This document shows positions 24,582 through 36,000 of a stretch of 64,000 bases of DNA, piece after piece (the first letter of the stretch is position 1; each line of letters begins with the position of its first letter). Under the pieces are notes generated by a model. The model did no database searches, was not told the origin of the DNA, and saw nothing but the letters and a program-made list of their open reading frames with translations. The DNA lies in NCBI GenBank assembly GCA_011109175.1, contig RDEW01000007.1:309712-373711 (forward strand). The letters are read 5' to 3'. This stretch comes from Dicyema japonicum. Taxonomy: Eukaryota > Dicyemida > Rhombozoa > Dicyemidae. A program made the position numbers and the translations under genes.

Positions 24582-25775
24582 TCACGGGGTTAATGAAATC
24601 GGATTGTGATCTGTTAGGAGGTCATAGAAATCGTCCCAGTATATTTCTAAAACCAGGCTGGGGGAGCATAATGAGATGTCAGGAGAGGTGTCAAGTCCGC
24701 ATTGGCAAGGCTTGGTAAAAGCCAACCAAGCTGAATGGTGGACATTAAGGTCTCCACAGAGAATAACACGTTCAATTTTCCCACTAATAATGGATTCTAT
24801 TTTTTTCCGCAAGCACTGATTGATAAAAGAATCGTGACCTTTCTACTACCGAAACAGTCTTCACTCGGAGTTACAAATAATTTTGACGGTATCCTTTTAA
24901 TAAATAATCCAGTCTTGTCGCGATTAAAAATATTTTGAAAACCATATTCTTTTACGTATTCATCATAGTTTGCAAAAAACATACCAAGCGAAAAAACATC
25001 GGAAGTTTTTCTCTCCACTAATTGTCTTAAATGACAACTGATGTCTTTTCTTAAAAATTTTCCAACCAGCCATTGGACCCTTTGAACGTCGAAGTAATTC
25101 AACATCCTTGCTACTTTAGAAGCAATATTTTTAAAAAAGGACCGGACACGGGAATAAATTCCTCCCTTGTCTTGGTCAAAGCCTAAAAAACAATTTTATC
25201 CAATATTTGAAATAAAGTATTATGAGAGCATTGATTTTTTGGAAAATCTGTTAGAACAGTTCCAGTATTAAAAAATAAAGATATTTTTTATACGTGATGC
25301 AGCGCCAAAAAACTGAAATTACTAAACAGCCTTTACTAATTTTGTATTTATTTGCAATATCTCGTTCAGTAAGATGTTCATTTTCACTTATTTTCTTAAA
25401 TTTTAATCCTTGACTCAAGACTAAGCTTACGAGTCATAACCACAAGAATGCAAAAATTACACGAGGGTTCTAATTAATTTTAATATTAATAGCAAATGTA
25501 TATAAATTAAAAATCCAATGCCCCACTTAGAGGTTCCAATAATTTCCAAATTTGGAAAATACCGCATAAAAATTATGCCATTTTCAAACTACCCCAAAAT
25601 AGAGGTTTCCCAAGCCATAGGTCTGCCCAAATGGAAGTCATACTGTATAAGTTTACGGTGGTAAAACGAGCTATGTCCATTGAATTGGTGATTAGGAAAT
25701 TGCGTTGGTCAAGAGACTTTTTGGGTGGTCTATTGATGTTCAACTGGACGATCATTAACTCCAGGTGGGTTGGGT
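24582..25775 (-). mobile_element. LINE endonuclease, split by a Tigger-like element
   Basis: 24582-24790 reads ERVILCGDLNVHHSAWL and DLLTDHNPIS, the GDxN.H and SDH motifs of an APE-type endonuclease in LINEs. On the same strand 25573-25770 reads MIVQLNINR-like sequence, which could be its N-terminus. The stretch between is a DNA transposon (separate entry). The N-terminal part is weak, so the split is an inference. Confidence 0.5.
24790..25445 (-). mobile_element. Tigger/pogo-like transposase fragment
   Basis: Minus strand reads QNIFNRDKTGLFIKRIPSK and then a GSRKVTILLSISACGKK stretch. This matches the DETGLF region and the K.R.T.LL..NA.G.KK that follows in Tigger transposases; the first catalytic Asp is kept (NRDKTG, family D-E-T-G). 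Upstream, ENEHLTERDIANKYKISKG is the N-terminal helix-turn-helix. The frame is broken in the middle. Confidence 0.6.
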
Positions 25776-26364
25776 TCAATGTCGCACACTTGATCAAAGA
25801 AGTCAAGAAAGGATATTCCAGTCCTCGTCTGTAGCCTCTACCAAGTGAACGGAAGAGATGGAGCCTGTTGGGTGCAATGATAGGCAGTTTTATCCACAAG
25901 GAGGTGAAAATAAGGTTTGCACAAGGAATTAGTTACCCCGTGGTTAAGGTTGAGTTTTTAACCTCTTCTCAAACTATAATTATGCACACTAAATGTATTC
26001 ATCTACTCAAAACGGTCTTAACTTCTCATCCCCATTATAATTGGACTCGCTTTTAGAAATAAGGAAGCACTAGATGCACCAATGTTGGGGTCCGAATTCT
26101 GCACGGCCCAAATTGAAGGATCTCATACTAGACTACCTAGAAGAGGAAGAAGTAAATTGATAGTTAATTCTCGAATGTTCTATTAATAACGCAACAAGAA
26201 AGGAGATTCTGACTCAATAGTTCATCCAGAAACTTGCCCCACGATATTGGGGGAGGGAACTTTTTCTTTTATCTCCCACACTAGTTAAAAGTCTAATAAC
26301 TGCCACGAATCATTAAAAATAGACCAAAGTGTTATATTAGAATCACAAAAAATCAAAGAAAATC

Positions 26365-27159
26365 CTAACTATTCAGCACATTTTGCTGATACAATTCATC
26401 GACGTCCTGAAAACAGATTTGAGTATATCCATCCTTAGTAACAGAGTACACTACAGTAAGCTACTCCCACAACCATTAACGTGTCCTCCACTCATCGTAT
26501 CAAAGTAGGCTGCGTGGGAGGATTGCCTCCTTTCCCAGTTTGACCGCTTCCTCAAAGCTCATATCGGGTCCTTGTACTTGGAGTCCATCACAGCGTACGC
26601 ATACGGGGACCCTGATCCGTAGCCACCCACGTCGACTCCAAACGGACACCAGTGTTCTCCACCATATAAATATGGAACCCTTTCTCGTCACAACCAACAA
26701 CCGTGGAACCTGAAATAAATCTCTCCCAAACCATACTAAGTCCATATCCCTTGTAGTTGTAGAGCGAATTAGCAAGGATCATGGAAAGGGCGGCCACCGA
26801 GATCTGTTTCTTGTGTTTGAGTTCGTAAGATCTAAGCCTTAGGAGAATAAGGACTGAGCATGGGCGGTCATCATTTTCAGCCAAAATTGACAGTCGGCTG
26901 CTCCTCCAGCCATCGTGGCGATTATGTTTTTTGTAACTGGGATAATTTTTTTCACTGTTTGAAGATCCAATGACTGCTCCGGCAGTAGCACGTGAGTCTG
27001 TAACACCATGACGCCGTCTCTGTATTTGAAAGCCATGGTTGTAGTGCCGTGGAGAATTTTTGATTTGAAGATTTTACTAGTCTGTGGATTTATTCTTTGC
27101 TTTTCTATTCCTTTGAAATATAGTGACGGCATTTCCTGCATATCGTCAAAGACATTCAT
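26365..27159 (-). CDS. psmb5: 20S proteasome beta-5 catalytic subunit
   Basis: A propeptide of about 38 residues ends in HG before the mature TTTMAFK start, so the catalytic Thr1 is present. Asp17 (in DSRATAGA) and Lys33 (in TVKK) are also present, as are TMAGGAADC and YNYKGYGLSM. The subunit gives the chymotrypsin-like activity of the 20S core. Introns are 26832-26854 (23 nt), one starting near 26731-26736 and ending at 26710, and 26451-26473 (23 nt). After the last intron the C-terminal exon reads VYSVTKDGYTQICF. Frame must be shifted near 26990, near 26955, at the second intron and near 26560. The exon structure shows it is not a processed copy. Stop at 26365-26367. Confidence 0.85.
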
Positions 27160-27359
27160 CTCTAATTTTAAATAATCACCACAGGAACCGATATCGCCCC
27201 CCTTATTATTTAAATATTTAATTTAATTAAAATTACATTTAATGCTATTTAAAATAATATTTTAATTTCCAAAAAATGAAAATCTATGTCCAACGAGATA
27301 CTGTTAATTAATAGATTAAAACTTTTTTAGCTAATACTAAAAAAATGAAAAATTAAACA

Positions 27360-28260
27360 TATCCAGTGAATCAGAATCTCTACCTGCTCCAAATATTAAG
27401 GAAGCTAACAACCTGTTGAAGTATTACGCCTCTACAAGTCACAAAGACTTTTCGGAGACTCACTACTAATTGATACCTAGACCATCTTCATGGCTTGGAC
27501 TTTTTACGCTTGATGAGGTTACTCGCAGTAAGATTGATGAAGAAGTCATATACGTCTGGTCCAGATGGTATTCCTGGAATTCAAAGCATCTTGGAGAGAT
27601 TATTATCATATCGATTACTTCAATCTTTACTTTCTCCTCAAACACGGACGCTTCCGTAGTAAATGGAAGAACTCACATAACATACTTGTCTTAAAACCAG
27701 GAAAACCGAAATCCTCACCTTCATCTCACCCCAAAATCCGTAACCTGTGCGCTATAGCGCCTCATGGAAAAACTCGTGCTTTGGAAAATTAAACCTAATT
27801 TGCGCTCTTATTACTACTAACATGGATTCTGATCAAAACTTCCAATTTTTTCGGAAGGTTTTGACTAGCCTAAATGGCATCTACCGACTGTATTAGTCCC
27901 GACTTTAAAACGACTGATAGACAATTTTCTTACCGGACAAAGGGGACGGGTGTGTATAGGCCATTCAAGATCCCGTCTCATCACGAATGGTGTCCCTCAG
28001 GATCGACCTTTCTCCGGCGCTTTTTACGTAAACGACTTACCCTGACCTGGAGGGTCGGAATCATTACTTCTAACATATGCTGGACGATCGAATTATTGCG
28101 AACAGTAAAAATACGTGGATATTGGCTGAAACGACCTGGAGGCTTGGTTGACTTCAAACCGACTTCCAAGAGATCATTAAAACATTTCTAAACTCCAGGA
28201 TCCAACCGTCACACGAATGTGCTACAGTCTTATACTACCTGTTCTTGAAGCCGACGGTGG
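27360..28260 (+). mobile_element. LINE RT, decayed (jockey/CR1-like)
   Basis: Readable pieces: EANNLLKYYASTSHKDFS, then a SGPDGIPGI motif near 27560 (typical PGPDGI.), SLLSPQTRTL, and a degenerate DD box (MLDDRIIAN) at 28075-28100. They occur in the right order over 900 bases in three frames. The catalytic site is lost. Confidence 0.55.
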
Positions 28261-28915
28261 AGTATGACTCCTGGGCTTACGTAATTTTCAATTTCAAACT
28301 TCTATAGGATAAATTTCCTAAGAACAAAAATGGTCCATAACCAATTTCTCTGCTCAATTATTCCTCCCATTACTCGACAACGCGGCAATCCGGAATAATG
28401 GTTCAGGCATCATCACTTTCTGCGGCTCGGAGTCCGATCGCTTCTACCAATCAGCGGTAAATTGGGAAAAAGCCCACGCCTCTCCAAATTCTCATGAAGA
28501 AGGAACGTCGTGGATTCATAAAGCTGAGGGTACTATGGAGGAGCACAGCGAAAAGCTCCCGATCCTGATGAGGTCTTAATTAGTTGGTTAACTCCTTCTT
28601 TCTAGGTGTTCCCTTTTTTCGGCGTTAGATAATGGTAACTCCCAACGAAATCCTTTTTTAGCCAATACTAAAAGTCTAATCAATTCTTAGAAGAGCTCGT
28701 TGCCCTATGGGATCTTAAGACTGAGGAAAAGACCAACAAAGAGAACTGGGGAGAAACAGGGTTTTTATGCGTAGATAAGAGAGATACAGTCCGACTCGAT
28801 TTGGAACACCATAAAAAACAACAAATTTTATGTGTGGTATTGGCAAAAATGTTCAACTCTACTTCCAAATCCAAATTTCTTTTTCTTGTTTAACTGTAGT
28901 TTCTTCATAAACGAG

Positions 28916-29220
28916 TAAAACTCAGGGAGTCCGGAGGGATATCTAAAATGGATTCTTCCAAATCATTAATTTTTTGAGGGTTCCTTTTCTGTTTCATTTC
29001 TTCTGATTCACCATTGAATTTCACCGTAGATTGCTTCCTCATGTAATAATTCCTCCAACATTCTGGTACGTTTTCATCGCTTTGATCGTTGAGATTGATC
29101 TTTGTTGTAAAAGTGATTTTTATCTTTTTTTTATTTGAGCTATAGTTCCAATTCGTATTCTTTATCGACTTCTCCGTTCACTCTGGGATCTTTTAATTGC
29201 AGAGGACTTAAACAACCTTA
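28916..29220 (-). CDS. Coding-like segment, C-terminal part of an unassigned protein
   Basis: On the minus strand a stretch reads LKDPRVNGEVDKEYELEL, then (after an interruption near 29130 by stops that could be an intron) TTKINLNDQSDENVPECWRNYY, and ends PPDSLSFTRL with a stop at about 28916. Composition is charged and non-repetitive, unlike the LINE debris around it. I do not recognise the family, and the 5' end is not found. A LINE endonuclease fragment begins on the opposite strand at 29190. Confidence 0.35.
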
Positions 29221-29500
29221 CAAAAAACACCAACTGGCATGCGATCTAACAAAATACGACGTCTCTGTCTGCTGTCTATAAGAGACAGAAACGACCGTAC
29301 AATGCACAGAACTGTTTAGAAAATTTCACCCTTTTACTCTCTCATCGGCCTGCTGACATTATGGTTTCGGATTGCAGTCCATCAGGACCTGATTCACTGT
29401 GTTACAAGAGTGTGGGCAGCATCTAACATTATAATGGAAATGGCGGATAACTTAGACTACCTAAGAGAACTAACGCGCAACAGAGGATCATAGTCGGGAC
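29190..29500 (+). mobile_element. LINE endonuclease N-terminal fragment
   Basis: FNCRGLKQPYKKHQLACDLTK (partial) followed by YDVSVCCL and QETETTVQC is the classic start of an APE-type endonuclease (N.RGL......D....D+..LQET). YGFGLQSI follows. The Glu of the QET motif is present. Nothing further downstream is intact. Confidence 0.55.
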
Positions 29501-29733
29501 TGACGGAGAGGATGATTAGGAATACGGCACAAGGGAAAATTAACTAATTTTATGTTTTCTCGGAGTGCTTTTAATAATAATAGTTCCAATGCTCGTTCCG
29601 AACTTTTGTGGTAAGAATCTGTGAGAATAGGTTTTTTGATAAGAGAAGAGCGTTTACAAGTTTTTCTTGGTATTTTAGGCTCATTTTAAGAGCGCTAAAA
29701 ATATATTAAGTCAACCCATTAAATAAGTCATAG

Positions 29734-29952
29734 TTAATTAATTTGTTCCACGTCGAGGTTTTTATCTGAAAGAGTCTTTTCAATTTCTTCAGCAATTTTA
29801 TCAAGTGTTGAATAATTTAGGATGTTCCAAAAATCAAGGTGAGTTTTTTCCTTGAATCGTGTAAGTAAATCTTTTCGAATTCTTTTTGACATTGCGTAAA
29901 ATACTAAAACCTCTAAAATTTCAGAAACCACACTTTCTAACTCCTTGATCAC
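29734..29952 (-). CDS. Coding-like exon, acidic helical C-terminus, unassigned
   Basis: The open frame MIKELESVVSEILEVLVFYAMSKRIRKDLL, shown here only in part, runs 72 codons to TAA and ends LDVEQIN. It has heptad-like spacing of Leu/Ile and high Glu/Lys content, suggesting an alpha-helical or coiled segment. It may be a last exon, since no upstream exon could be joined with confidence. Family unknown. Confidence 0.3.
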   Translation of the reverse strand: MIKELESVVSEILEVLVFYAMSKRIRKDLLTRFKEKTHLDFWNILNYSTLDKIAEEIEKTLSDKNLDVEQIN

Positions 29953-29989
29953 TACAGAAAGTTAATCTCTTCTCCTGTACTAGTCAGTC

Positions 29990-31095
29990 TTCAATTGTGC
30001 ATCAGACCAGATACATCGGTTGATCTCTGGAAGCGTCTGTTTTTGGTTGTTACTTTCCTATTAGCCATTGGTTTCTTGCACTTGAAAAAAATGGAAGTAA
30101 ATTATTAAGTCCTACGAATTTCTGAAGAGGTTATCAATATCTCCTGAGTCAGTAACCTCGTCCATGCTCACTGAAGAAGGAACTAAATCGACATTCAATA
30201 AAAAAATGGTCACGACCTCAATTTTCTGACCAATTAGCCATTTTATGGTTTTATTTATTTACCTCCAGTCCTTTTAAGTTAAGAACCGGTGGCTAACAAG
30301 AGAGTAACAACCAAGAGCGGAGCTTCCAAGATCCATCAGGTGCATTTGATACGAAGCATAACTTGAAGGAAGATCCGGATAAGCTGGCTTCAGAAAGCTG
30401 AAAGAAACAGTGAGGAAGGATTGCCTAATTCTGTGAGAAATAAGGACGTAAACCATATGGCGACCGCGCAGAGGCGTCAAAGTGGACAAAAACTTCACGC
30501 GTATAGAAGCTTCCCTTCCGGCAATTTTTGGAATTGGATAATTGGTCTTCTTTGTTTCTGTCTTGGAAAAATATATTATACTAAAACAATCACAAACCCT
30601 CTAATTAACTAGTTTATTAAATTAAATGATCAGAAATTTATTAAATAATTATTAAATTATTTCCATTAAATAAAATACGCGCTATCGACTAATCCTCTCT
30701 CGTTGAATAATAACTTCAGACTCTATTGGGGAAACCCACCATCAATACACGTGATTTAAAATTTCTAAAATAGACTGTAGTCGATACTTTAAATTAGATT
30801 ATAGTTAATTTTATCACTCAATACTTCAAAGTAAAGGTACCACAATTTTCATAATTATCTAGGTTCATTTACCAACAGCCACTCTCTTTCGCGTAGAGAT
30901 ATCCAAGTCAGTTTTACCAACACATTTAATGGTCCCAGCTTTCTATGTGCAACACAACTATGAATAATGTGAACACTCCGTAGAACGTCAATTCGGATTT
31001 CACCAAAGAACGTTAATGGGTGTTAAATTTATAAACATTGATGTTATCACGCACGGTTTACTATAAAGCTCATTGACTCGTCTTAGATCGTCTCA
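29990..31095. other. No gene; contains half of a duplicated short segment
   Basis: Around 30015-30095 the plus strand encodes DLWKRLFLVVTFLLAIGFLH. The same segment with changes (DLWEHSLLVVTFMLAIGSLH) is at about 31770-31845. Both read as a single hydrophobic helix. The rest of this stretch is anonymous and includes the upstream region of the homeobox gene. Confidence 0.4.
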
Positions 31096-31100
31096 ATTAC

Positions 31101-31620
31101 ATGAAAGGATTGGAAAGTCAATATTACTCCTATCGAAGTAAGTATTTTAATTCAAGTTACCATAATCACCCAAATTGTGGACAACCATATCCCTCAAGGT
31201 ATTTCAGTTCCCCCTCAGTTCCACCCCCTAAGTATTATATCCCTGAAAGGACTACATACTCAAGGTTTCTAAGAGAAAAAGTTTTATAATATAAAAATTT
31301 AGTTTTCCGAAATTAGAGAACCCTACAAAAAGCTGTCTGAATTTGCCCTAGCCGTGATAAGAGGGGACATCATCTACACGAGGAGACCACAATTCACAGG
31401 TGTTAATTCTGTAGATAACAAGCAACTATCTTCTGAGAGAAGAAAGCGAATCACCCTCAGTATATCAGAGAAAGAGTCTTTGAATGCTATTTATATGAGA
31501 AACAAATACCCCAGTATTATTGAAAGGACAAGGATCGCGAGAAGTCTAGGAATATCTCAGAAAAACGTGGCCTTTTACTTTCAAAACGTCAGGGCAAAGC
31601 AAAGTAAATCAATGAATTAA
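31101..31620 (+). CDS. Divergent homeodomain protein
   Basis: ATG 31101 opens a Tyr/Ser/Pro-rich N-terminus (many YY, PPP and SS runs). A 22-nt GT..AG intron at about 31281-31302 must be removed. The second exon ends with a homeodomain at the extreme C-terminus: a basic arm (ERRKR), helix 1 (SEKESLNAIYMRNKY), helix 2 (IERTRIARSLGI) and a recognition helix KNVAFYFQNVRAK. Asn51 is kept, but Trp48 is Tyr and Arg52 is Val, so it is unusually diverged. It ends a few residues after the domain. The two exons are uninterrupted, so this gene is intact. Class not assigned; it is probably a nuclear DNA-binding regulator. Confidence 0.8.
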
Positions 31621-32319
31621 CTACATTGACATTTTTCTATTTTTTTATTTCATTAATTTAAAGGAATCCAAGAAAATGTTAGAAACTAAGTGATCTCTAA
31701 ACATGATAGGCCTTGTCCTGGTTTACCTTTGATTTTCGCCCCAAACCCGATGTAGCTTGGGGATCTCTGGGAGCATTCGCTTTTGGTAGTTACTTTCATG
31801 TTAGCTATTGGTTCCCTTCACTGGAAAGAACGGGCCGAGTAAGTAAAATGATCTCTATTTAAAGATTCTCCGTCACCAGTCTTGATAGGGGTCAAAAAAA
31901 CCGATGAAAATGGTAGGCCGACGGGGGACCCGGGGAGTTCTAGCAAGCCGTTATAAGCGGCTAAACATCTGTCCACATTTATTAGGCAATAAAGGTAAGT
32001 TAATTTTAATCTTTTTTACCGCTTTGTTGCAGCGATTTCGGACGCCTTTTCCTTCTTCCCCTTGCTATGTCCTGTCATTAACGAGGATCTTTTTAATTAC
32101 ATCCTCTGGATCTTTGAAATCTAATATCTTCTTTCCGGTAATGGCGCTTTATAAGACATCCCCAAAAATACCGAATTGCACGCCGTTGGACATTCCTCAG
32201 ATTAACAAGGCACTTTTCTCGTTCCCCACTGTGATACCAGGAGTGCGCACCATAGGTGAGCATAGGACACCATTCCGTGGCGCACTTTGGATTCGGTAAT
32301 AATAATCTCCGGGGTTCCT
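31621..32319. other. Homeobox 3' flank and LINE-C leader
   Basis: Holds the second copy of the short DLWxxx segment (31770-31845). The plus-strand frame 31904-32299 is open for 131 codons and may belong to the 5' part of the following LINE, but has no motif I can name. Confidence 0.3.
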
Positions 32320-34435
32320 TCAGGATTCAAAAACTTTTCATAGTCCTTCGCCACTAGCAGCGGTGGAGGCTTGGAAGGTTACGTCCTGGCCATATTAAGG
32401 ACCTTACGTCCACTTACACCTCGGACCTGGACGTTGTCTTGCTTCGAATTACGGACCTAATCAGAAAAATGGTTAACGGCGACATCCCAGAATATGCCAG
32501 AGAATTGTTTTTCTCTGCAAGGCTACTTGCTTTCCAAAAACCCAATGGAGGAATCCACCCCATTGCGGTCGGGAACTATTTTAGAAGACTTGCAGCAAAG
32601 TAGCATCGACCTGGTGAGCCGACAAATTGGAGAGGAGTTTTTCCTAAACAAATGGGTGTTAGTATCATGAACGGATGTGAGGCTACGGTTCATGCAGCAA
32701 GGCGTTTCTTCACACAGAAAAATATTTCAAATGAATGCATTGGAATCAAGTTGGACATAACGAATGCCTTCAATTCTCTCAGAAGAAATGAAATTATGGG
32801 AACATGTTAGAAAGGGCTCCAAAGTTTTCCCTCTTGTCAATTATCTATGGGGATACGTCTTGGTTTTTGAAAATGAAATTATTAAATCAAAAACGGGGTC
32901 CAACAAGGAGATCCGCACGGACCTCTCTAATTTGCCCTGACCATTGATGATGTTGTGAGAACTATGGTACCTCGATGATGCCACAATTGGAGGATCGTTC
33001 AAGGAAACATACAATTCATTACGTAAAGCGTTACCCGCTTGCCTTAGACATCAATGTTAACAAATCAGAGCTAATAATTGTCTCATATCCATACATCGAC
33101 TTCCTCTTATCAAGGAGTTTTTAACGAACTGCTTGCTGGGATCCCGACTGTGCCAGTTGATAAATTATATTTCCTTGGATGCCCACTGAGCGAAGAAAAA
33201 CTTAAGAACCATCTACATTCCAAAAATGAAGAATTAACACGCCTCGCGAAAAGATTGTTATGTCTCGACTCTCACACATCCTTCTTCCTGATGAGAAACA
33301 ACATCGGACTACCCATGCTTTTATATCTACTCCGATGTTCACCCTGCTACGAACAATACGACAGTCTACTTTCGATAGACAAATCTCTCAAAAACTGTTG
33401 ATTCACTAATCAACGTCCGCTTCAACGAACTTGGTTGGAAGCAAAATAAACTTTCCTTTGGATTTGGGGGTTTCGGTCTAAGATCGGCGCTGGAGGTTGC
33501 ATACCCGGCATATCTATCGTCTCTCTCAAGCTGCAGCCATTTGACACGGCAAGTCCTTCATAGCACTATTGGACATCGCTGGAATGAGTCATTTGACGAA
33601 GCTTGTCGGAAATGGAACGGTTCCGGACTCAAAATCCTCGAAGACACAACAAAGCAAAGTAATTGGGATAACATTGTCTGCTCCAAAAATTTGAAAGACC
33701 TAAAAAAAGCAAATCAAAATCGTCTGGCTTGTTTGGTGTCAGCTTCAAGTAGAGAGAGTGGAGCAGGGCTTGGTGCAATACCTTACCCAAACCTTGCGAC
33801 CTTTTTACGACGATTCTTTGAGAATTAGAATCGGACAAAGGCTGGGACTAGACGATTGCCAGGAGCACCGATGCCGAGGCGGGAAAACTTTCGATGCGAA
33901 GGGATTGTACCCGCTGTCCTGCAGAAAAAGCGCCGGAAGAGGATCACGTCATGCTGCTCTGAACGATGTGATCGTCAGAGCTCTGAAGGCTACAGGCTTC
34001 CCAGCACAGCTAGAACAAGTGGGTATTGATCGAGGAGATGGAAAGAGACCTGACGGGATGACTCTTTTCCCCTTCACGTCTGGAAGATCTTTGGTCTGGG
34101 ACACAACCTGTGTAGACACGTTCTCAAGCACGAATATATACAAATCGGTTCAGACACCTGAAGCAGCTGCTTCGAATGCGGAGAACCTAAAAATCAAGAA
34201 ATATTCTTGCCTCGAAGATCGCTGTCGATTTACTCCCGTTGCGACCGATCATCAGGAGCCGTTGGTCCAATGACGGCTGAATTCTTGCGAGAACTCGGAG
34301 GAATGCTTTCCAAAATAAAAAGGGATCAACGAGAAGGGTTATGGCTTAGACAAAAGATTGGAATGGCTATACTCTGAGGGAACTCGTCGCAATCCACGCA
34401 GCAGGCTTCCTCAACTGACATTTGTTTAATTGTTA
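32320..34435 (+). mobile_element. LINE family C, nearly full-length RT plus restriction-like endonuclease
   Basis: In order: ARLLAFQKPNGGIHPIAVG (RT1, 32520-32575), GCEATVHAARRFF, KLDITNAFNSLRR (RT motif A, about 32745-32790), GVQQGDP, WYLDDATIGGS (motif C, catalytic YLDD at 32968-32979), and HTSFFLMRNNIG. Then a CCHC-like knuckle with LSCRKSAGRGSRHAALND, and the endonuclease signature KRPDGMTLFPF and LVWDTTCVDTF. It is broken by several frameshifts. Family C elements would insert at specific sites via their restriction-like nuclease; the target is unknown. Ends at about 34420. Confidence 0.8.
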
Positions 34436-34533
34436 AAAAAATAAAATAAATATTTAAAAAAAAATTATTAACAGAAAAATATTTTTTATTGGCGAACCAA
34501 ATTTCACTTAAATTATAATAAAATTTAAATCAA

Positions 34534-34973
34534 ATGTATGTCGCAATTTTGTGGATTTTATTTTTTGTTGTCGATTCAATAATAATTCCACATAATAATT
34601 GTGGTAATTAAAAATTTTTCAATATTAGGAAATAAAAATAACACAATTTCTATTAGTGCCTCGAGAGATTCAGTGAAAAATTCAAACCGTATATTATTTT
34701 CGAATATACGTGTCATGTACAAAGCTGGTACTTTATTATGTATATTAGATCTAACTTCAATGGGTATAGAGAAATAATGAGTGTTATTCCTCCCTTGAAG
34801 GAATAACTATACTGAAAAGCGAATTCGTGTCTAGGAAACAACTAAAATCTGGAGAAAATCAGATTATTTATGTTCGAGATAAATTTTCACTATTTTCAAA
34901 CGAGGTAATTATGTTTTTAGATTTTAGAGTGAAATTTTCTCATTTAAAATTGAATCAAAGTCTCAAGAGATGA
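34534..34973 (+). CDS. Small secreted protein, paralogue 1 (unknown family)
   Basis: Begins MYVAILWILFFVVDS, a typical signal peptide. A 25-nt GT..AG intron lies at 34604-34628. The mature part is about 110 residues, rich in Asn, Ile, Ser and Lys, with no recognised domain. It is clearly homologous to the gene at 40877-41300: same signal peptide, same intron place and length, and a shared VRDK.S..SN..I.FLD stretch near the end. An in-frame TAA at 34775-34777 is caused by a one-base slip in an A-run. After one base is skipped, the homologous frame continues to TGA 34971. It is either a recent pseudogene or a sequencing indel. Flanking DNA (about 34480-35100) is also duplicated. Confidence 0.6.
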
Positions 34974-34979
34974 TAGTTA

Positions 34980-36000
34980 TGTGCGTCATTTTCCATCTTC
35001 GTCTGGGATGAATAATCAGTTGGCATAATTTATTTTTGGTTTAATGGGAATTGGTTACAAAATTAACTAGTTTTCATAAGGCATTATAAATATTACTCAC
35101 ATACTTCGCATTTAAAATGATTTATCGCATCTTCACTGTTTTGGACGCTAATCGTTTGCCAGTATTACACTACCTACATGGATCTCAGGCTGACTTGATA
35201 AAATTCTTTGCTAAAGAAAATAGGACAAACCTAAACTTCGTGCCAGTACCATTCGGGCAATCAAATAGAAATTAGATTAATATCTGCACACATGGGCACT
35301 ACAAGTGAGCTGCATGGCTCAGGGTTCAAAACACTTTTGGACAACAACTCAATGCGAATATAAATCTGTATCTGGCTTGTACTCAACCTTTGTATGAGCC
35401 ACCGTGGAGGAATATGGTTGATATTAAAGTGTTAACGCATTCTCTTGTCTACAAAGCGTTCTAAACAGCACGAGGCACAATGCGATAAGGAAGTAACTAT
35501 GGTAGGATTACAAACCTCTGGATGACCACGAACAACATGCCCGACATGACAACTTTCTTCCATTTGAAGGTAAGAAATACCTGGGTTGAGACACCACTTT
35601 TGTCAGCTTTTCCATTTCATCTTCATTCGTACAACTTACATCTATCGACGAAATATCTACATCAGTTCATGATGGGTGAAAGCATTTGTCTTCCTTCTTT
35701 CTGTAAACATGGGCGAGGTAGCGGAAGAAGTCAGATAACAAAGTTTTAAACAAAAAAATTGTCGAAGGCATGTAGTATTCGGGTTCGAATCTCGTCCGGT
35801 TCATAATTGAAGATAGAATCTATCAGAAACTAAACATATAGAATAATAATTAATATGATTCGATAATATAGAATGTGTGCAAAAATTATTAAATACCAGA
35901 ATTGCAAAAAATCAAACACATTTGTTTCAACTAAATCGAGATAATCAGTATCCAAATTCGAAATAAGAACGAATGCAGACGTGTGTCAGGTTGAAGTTGT
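34980..36000. other. No gene; duplicated flank plus SINE B-box remnant
   Basis: 34980-35100 is the duplicated flank of the secreted-protein gene (compare 41340-41450). A short frame, MIYRIFTVLDANRLPVLHY, starts at 35117 but is only about 52 codons. A SINE-like B box (GGGTTCGAATCTCG) lies at 35780. Confidence 0.4.
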
